Notes under the pieces: generated by a model
What the model was told of the DNA's origin: nothing
Databases searched by the model: none
What the model saw: the letters and a program-made list of their open reading frames with translations, nothing else
Source of the DNA: Ga0077555 sp033764055
Lineage (GTDB): Bacteria; Pseudomonadota; Alphaproteobacteria; Rhizobiales; Hyphomicrobiaceae
Length of the DNA stretch: 64,000 nt
Assembly (NCBI GenBank): GCA_033764055.1
Contig: JANRJI010000143.1
Location: 9,045 to 73,044, forward strand
Reading direction: 5' to 3'
Program-made: the position numbers and the translations under genes
In this document: one piece after another, positions 61,546-64,000 of the stretch
Layout: every line of letters starts with the position of its first letter
Position numbering within the stretch: position 1 is the first letter of the stretch

Positions 61546-63231
61546 ATGCCACAGCCAGCATCAGCCACGGACATCATCATTACCAACGCCAAGGTCGCCA
61601 CACTCGATCGTGATCAGCGAGTTGCCGAGGCGGTGGCCATCTCTGGCGAGCATTTTGCCGCCGTCGGACGCGCCGCCGATATCGCCGCGCTTGCCGGTCC
61701 CGAGACTCGCCTCGTCGACGCCAAGGGCCGCTTACTTGTGCCGGGGCTCATCGATGGTCACGCCCACATGGATCGCGAGGGTTTGAAGGACCGGCTGCCG
61801 TCCCTCGCCGGTTGCCGCTCCATCAGCGATATCCAGGATCGAATCCGCGAACTTGCGCGCCATACGCCGCCCGGCGAATGGATCGTGACGATGCCGATCG
61901 GCGAGCCGCCGTTCTACGAGAATGTCCCGGGCTGCCTGAAGGAAGGTCGCGTCCCTAATCGGCATGAGCTCGATGCCGCCGCCCCTGATCATCCGGTCTA
62001 CATCCGCGCCATCTGGGGCCATTGGCGCAACACGCTGCCGCTCGTCTCCATCGCCAACACGCGCGCGCTGCAGCGCGTCGGCATCACGCGCAGCACCCTG
62101 CCGCCCGCCCCCTCGATCCAGATCGACAAGAATCACGCCACAGGCGAGCCGAACGGCATCCTCTACGAGTTCACCTTCAAGCCGCTGATCGAGAAAACGC
62201 TGATGGCGTCGATCCCACGCTTCACGCTCGATGATCGCATCCAAGGCCTCATGCGCTCGATGCAGGTCTACAATTCCTATGGGACGACCAGTGTGTTCGA
62301 GGGCCACGGCATCGCAGGCGAGGTGCTCGCCGCCTATCAGGATCTAGCCCAGCGAAGTCCGCTCCCCGTGCGCTCCGTGCTGATGTTCAGCCCGGCCTGG
62401 CCGTCGACCGACATCGTCGTCGTGCGCGACATGCTTGCCGACTGGGGGCGCTGGCTCGCCGGCCGCGGCATGGGCGACGACTACCTGCGGATGGCAGGCC
62501 TCTATACGGAAAGCGACTACTCCGAGGAGAACCAGCTGCGCGCCTCCTGCGGTCCCTACACCGGGTGGGCGGGCTTCAACTTCGATGCCTGCCTGCCCGA
62601 AGACGTGATGGTCGAGATGATGGTCGAAGCGGCTCAACTCGGCATCCGAGTCGGCTCATTCAGCCCGCGCATCCTCGAGCTTTACGCCAAGGTCGACCGC
62701 CGTGCGCCGATCGGCGGCCAGCGATGGCTCCTCGAGCACGTCGGCATGTTCTCCAAGGACGAGGTGCGCCAGGTACGTGATCTCGGTCTCGTCGTTCAGG
62801 CCTACTCGAGCAAGTGGATCGAGCAGGACGGCGAGGACCTGCGCGCGCGCCTTGGCGAGGCGGGCGCCGAGCGCGTCTTGCCGATGCGCGATCTGATCGA
62901 GGCCGGTGTCCACGTCTCGCTCGCAACCGACAACGTGCCGCCGACGTTGCTGCTGCCAATCTATCACGTCGTGTCGCGAATGACCGACAAGGGCCGCCGC
63001 CTCGGTCCCGGTCAAGCGATCGGCCGCATGGAGGCGCTCGCCGCGGCTAGCCGCGAAGGCGCCTACCTCAGCTTCGAGGAGGACGTGAAGGGAACTATCG
63101 AGCCCGGCAAGCATGCCGACTGCGCACTGTTGTCCGAGGACATTCTCACCTGTGACGAAAACCGTATCGCCAGCGCCACTTCGATGCTCACCATCACTGG
63201 CGGCCGCGTCGTCCACGGGACTGCCCCGTGA
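61546..63231 (+). CDS. Amidohydrolase family protein (YtcJ-like)
   Basis: A 561-residue metal-dependent hydrolase: TDIIITNAKVATLD at the start, LLVPGLIDGHAHMD near 65 (the HxH metal pair), HVSLATDNVPPTLLLPIY near 470 (metal-ligand Asp) and DVKGTIEPGKHADCALLSED near the end, a classic amidohydrolase C-terminus. The YtcJ-like branch (large insert, unknown amide or ester substrate) fits best. ATG 61546 was chosen as the start of the family alignment; the frame is open upstream to 61291. Confidence 0.88.
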   Translation: MPQPASATDIIITNAKVATLDRDQRVAEAVAISGEHFAAVGRAADIAALAGPETRLVDAKGRLLVPGLIDGHAHMDREGLKDRLPSLAGCRSISDIQDRIRELARHTPPGEWIVTMPIGEPPFYENVPGCLKEGRVPNRHELDAAAPDHPVYIRAIWGHWRNTLPLVSIANTRALQRVGITRSTLPPAPSIQIDKNHATGEPNGILYEFTFKPLIEKTLMASIPRFTLDDRIQGLMRSMQVYNSYGTTSVFEGHGIAGEVLAAYQDLAQRSPLPVRSVLMFSPAWPSTDIVVVRDMLADWGRWLAGRGMGDDYLRMAGLYTESDYSEENQLRASCGPYTGWAGFNFDACLPEDVMVEMMVEAAQLGIRVGSFSPRILELYAKVDRRAPIGGQRWLLEHVGMFSKDEVRQVRDLGLVVQAYSSKWIEQDGEDLRARLGEAGAERVLPMRDLIEAGVHVSLATDNVPPTLLLPIYHVVSRMTDKGRRLGPGQAIGRMEALAAASREGAYLSFEEDVKGTIEPGKHADCALLSEDILTCDENRIASATSMLTITGGRVVHGTAP

Positions 63232-63389
63232 CCACCGCCCAAAAATGATGTCACATACTCACCGACACGATCCCCCACAGAGCAGACAAAGGCTGCGACG
63301 CACTCCTCGTCGCCGAGTATGGCGGCTACGAGTCCTCTACTGGGATCGAGCGCCGGGGGCCGCTCGGTGGCGGGTCAGCGGCCTTGCGA

Positions 63390-64000
63390 TCAGCCCTGCA
63401 AGCCGGGCGCCTCGTGGCCCGTGCGCTCGACATACTCCATGTAGCCGCCGCCGTAGGTGTGGACGCCGTCGGGCGTCAGCTCCAGCACGCGGTTCGACAG
63501 CGCGGCGAGGAAATGCCGGTCGTGCGAGACGAACAGCATGGCCCCCTCGTACTGCAAAAGCGCGCCGATCAGCATCTCTTTCGTGACGATGTCGAGATGG
63601 TTGGTCGGCTCGTCCAGCACCAGGAAGTTTGGCGGATCGAACAGCATCAGTGCCATGACGAGGCGCGCCTTCTCGCCGCCTGACAGCACACGGCACCTCT
63701 TCTCGGCATCGTCACCCGAGAAGCCGAAGCAGCCGGCGAGCGTGCGCAACTGTCCCTGTCCCGCCTGCGGGAACGCGTCCTCGAGCGACTGAAACACGGT
63801 GCGATCGCCGTCGAGCAGGTCCATGGCGTGCTGGGCGAAGTAGCCCATCCGGACGCTCGACCCGATGGCGACGGAGCCGGCATCGGGCTCGGTCGCGCCG
63901 GCGACGAGTTTCAGCAGGGTTGACTTGCCGGCGCCGTTGACGCCCATCACGCACCAGCGCTCCCTGCGGCGGATCTGGAAGTCGAGCGCCTCGTAGATGG
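63390..64000 (-). CDS. ABC-F family ATPase (partial; N-terminal part outside window)
   Basis: The C-terminal part of an ABC-F ATPase: DFQIRRRERW, then Walker A GVNGAGKSTLLKLVAG near the left, GYFAQHAMDLL, SGGEKARLVMALML and LVLDEPTNHLDI, and the end VERTGHEAPGLQG. The cassette is the second of two. Together with Uup it is the second ABC-F protein in the window. The subfamily (EttA, YheS, YbiT-like) cannot be fixed from this half. Confidence 0.9.
   Translation of the reverse strand, partial: IYEALDFQIRRRERWCVMGVNGAGKSTLLKLVAGATEPDAGSVAIGSSVRMGYFAQHAMDLLDGDRTVFQSLEDAFPQAGQGQLRTLAGCFGFSGDDAEKRCRVLSGGEKARLVMALMLFDPPNFLVLDEPTNHLDIVTKEMLIGALLQYEGAMLFVSHDRHFLAALSNRVLELTPDGVHTYGGGYMEYVERTGHEAPGLQG

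Noticed and set aside
1..64000. CRISPR arrays, rRNA genes
   Set aside because: No regularly spaced repeats and no rRNA-like sequence were seen.

Overview
The window is high-G+C, densely packed bacterial DNA. Its gene order points to an alphaproteobacterium of the Hyphomicrobiales (Rhizobiales) type: trpF-trpB, a LapA-domain gene, ihfB, sppA, rpsA, cmk, aroA, a TIGR02300 gene and tRNA-Ala stand together. MmcB, an IalB-family protein, DUF3574 and Bug-type solute-binding proteins fit the same group. The species cannot be named from the sequence alone.

Layout. 1-5.5 kb: a catabolic cluster with a family III CoA-transferase, a D-2-hydroxyacid dehydrogenase, two luciferase-like monooxygenases and a diiron-type metallo-hydrolase, the last divergent from a TetR regulator across a perfect 16-bp palindrome. 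5.5-16 kb: an acyl-CoA carboxylase beta subunit, a DMT exporter, the ABC-F protein Uup, a secreted nuclease, a third luciferase-like enzyme and a three-gene ABC efflux operon. 16-20 kb: a translationally coupled trehalose operon (otsB, a GH15 hydrolase, otsA). 20-25 kb: a Lon-like protease coupled to a stress protein, mmcB and panC. 25-42 kb: accessory metabolism, including a double-domain CoA-transferase, an Ldh-type dehydrogenase, a four-gene operon (deacetylase, ketopantoate-reductase-like, HIBADH-like, MBL), two thioredoxin-like proteins, a Tat-exported transglutaminase-like protein and an acyl-CoA dehydrogenase. 42-53.8 kb: the conserved housekeeping block, ending in tRNA-Ala(GGC).

53.8-60.5 kb is the most unusual part. 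The last 16 bases of tRNA-Ala plus two more recur as an exact 18-bp direct repeat about 6.7 kb downstream, the pattern left by tRNA-targeted integration, although no integrase is visible. Between the repeats lie a SWIM-SNF2 helicase, an N-terminal and a C-terminal scrap of what looks like one primase-helicase gene of the TOTE conflict-system type, a lower-G+C gene between the two scraps encoding a TIR-membrane hairpin-TIR protein, and a VapC/Phd toxin-antitoxin pair. This reads as a defence island in which an older conflict gene was gutted and a two-TIR gene occupies its place. Beyond the second repeat lie a phage-like adenine methyltransferase with one in-frame stop, an amidohydrolase and the C-terminal part of another ABC-F ATPase that runs off the window.

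Many long open frames opposite real genes are products of high-G+C codon bias and were left out.
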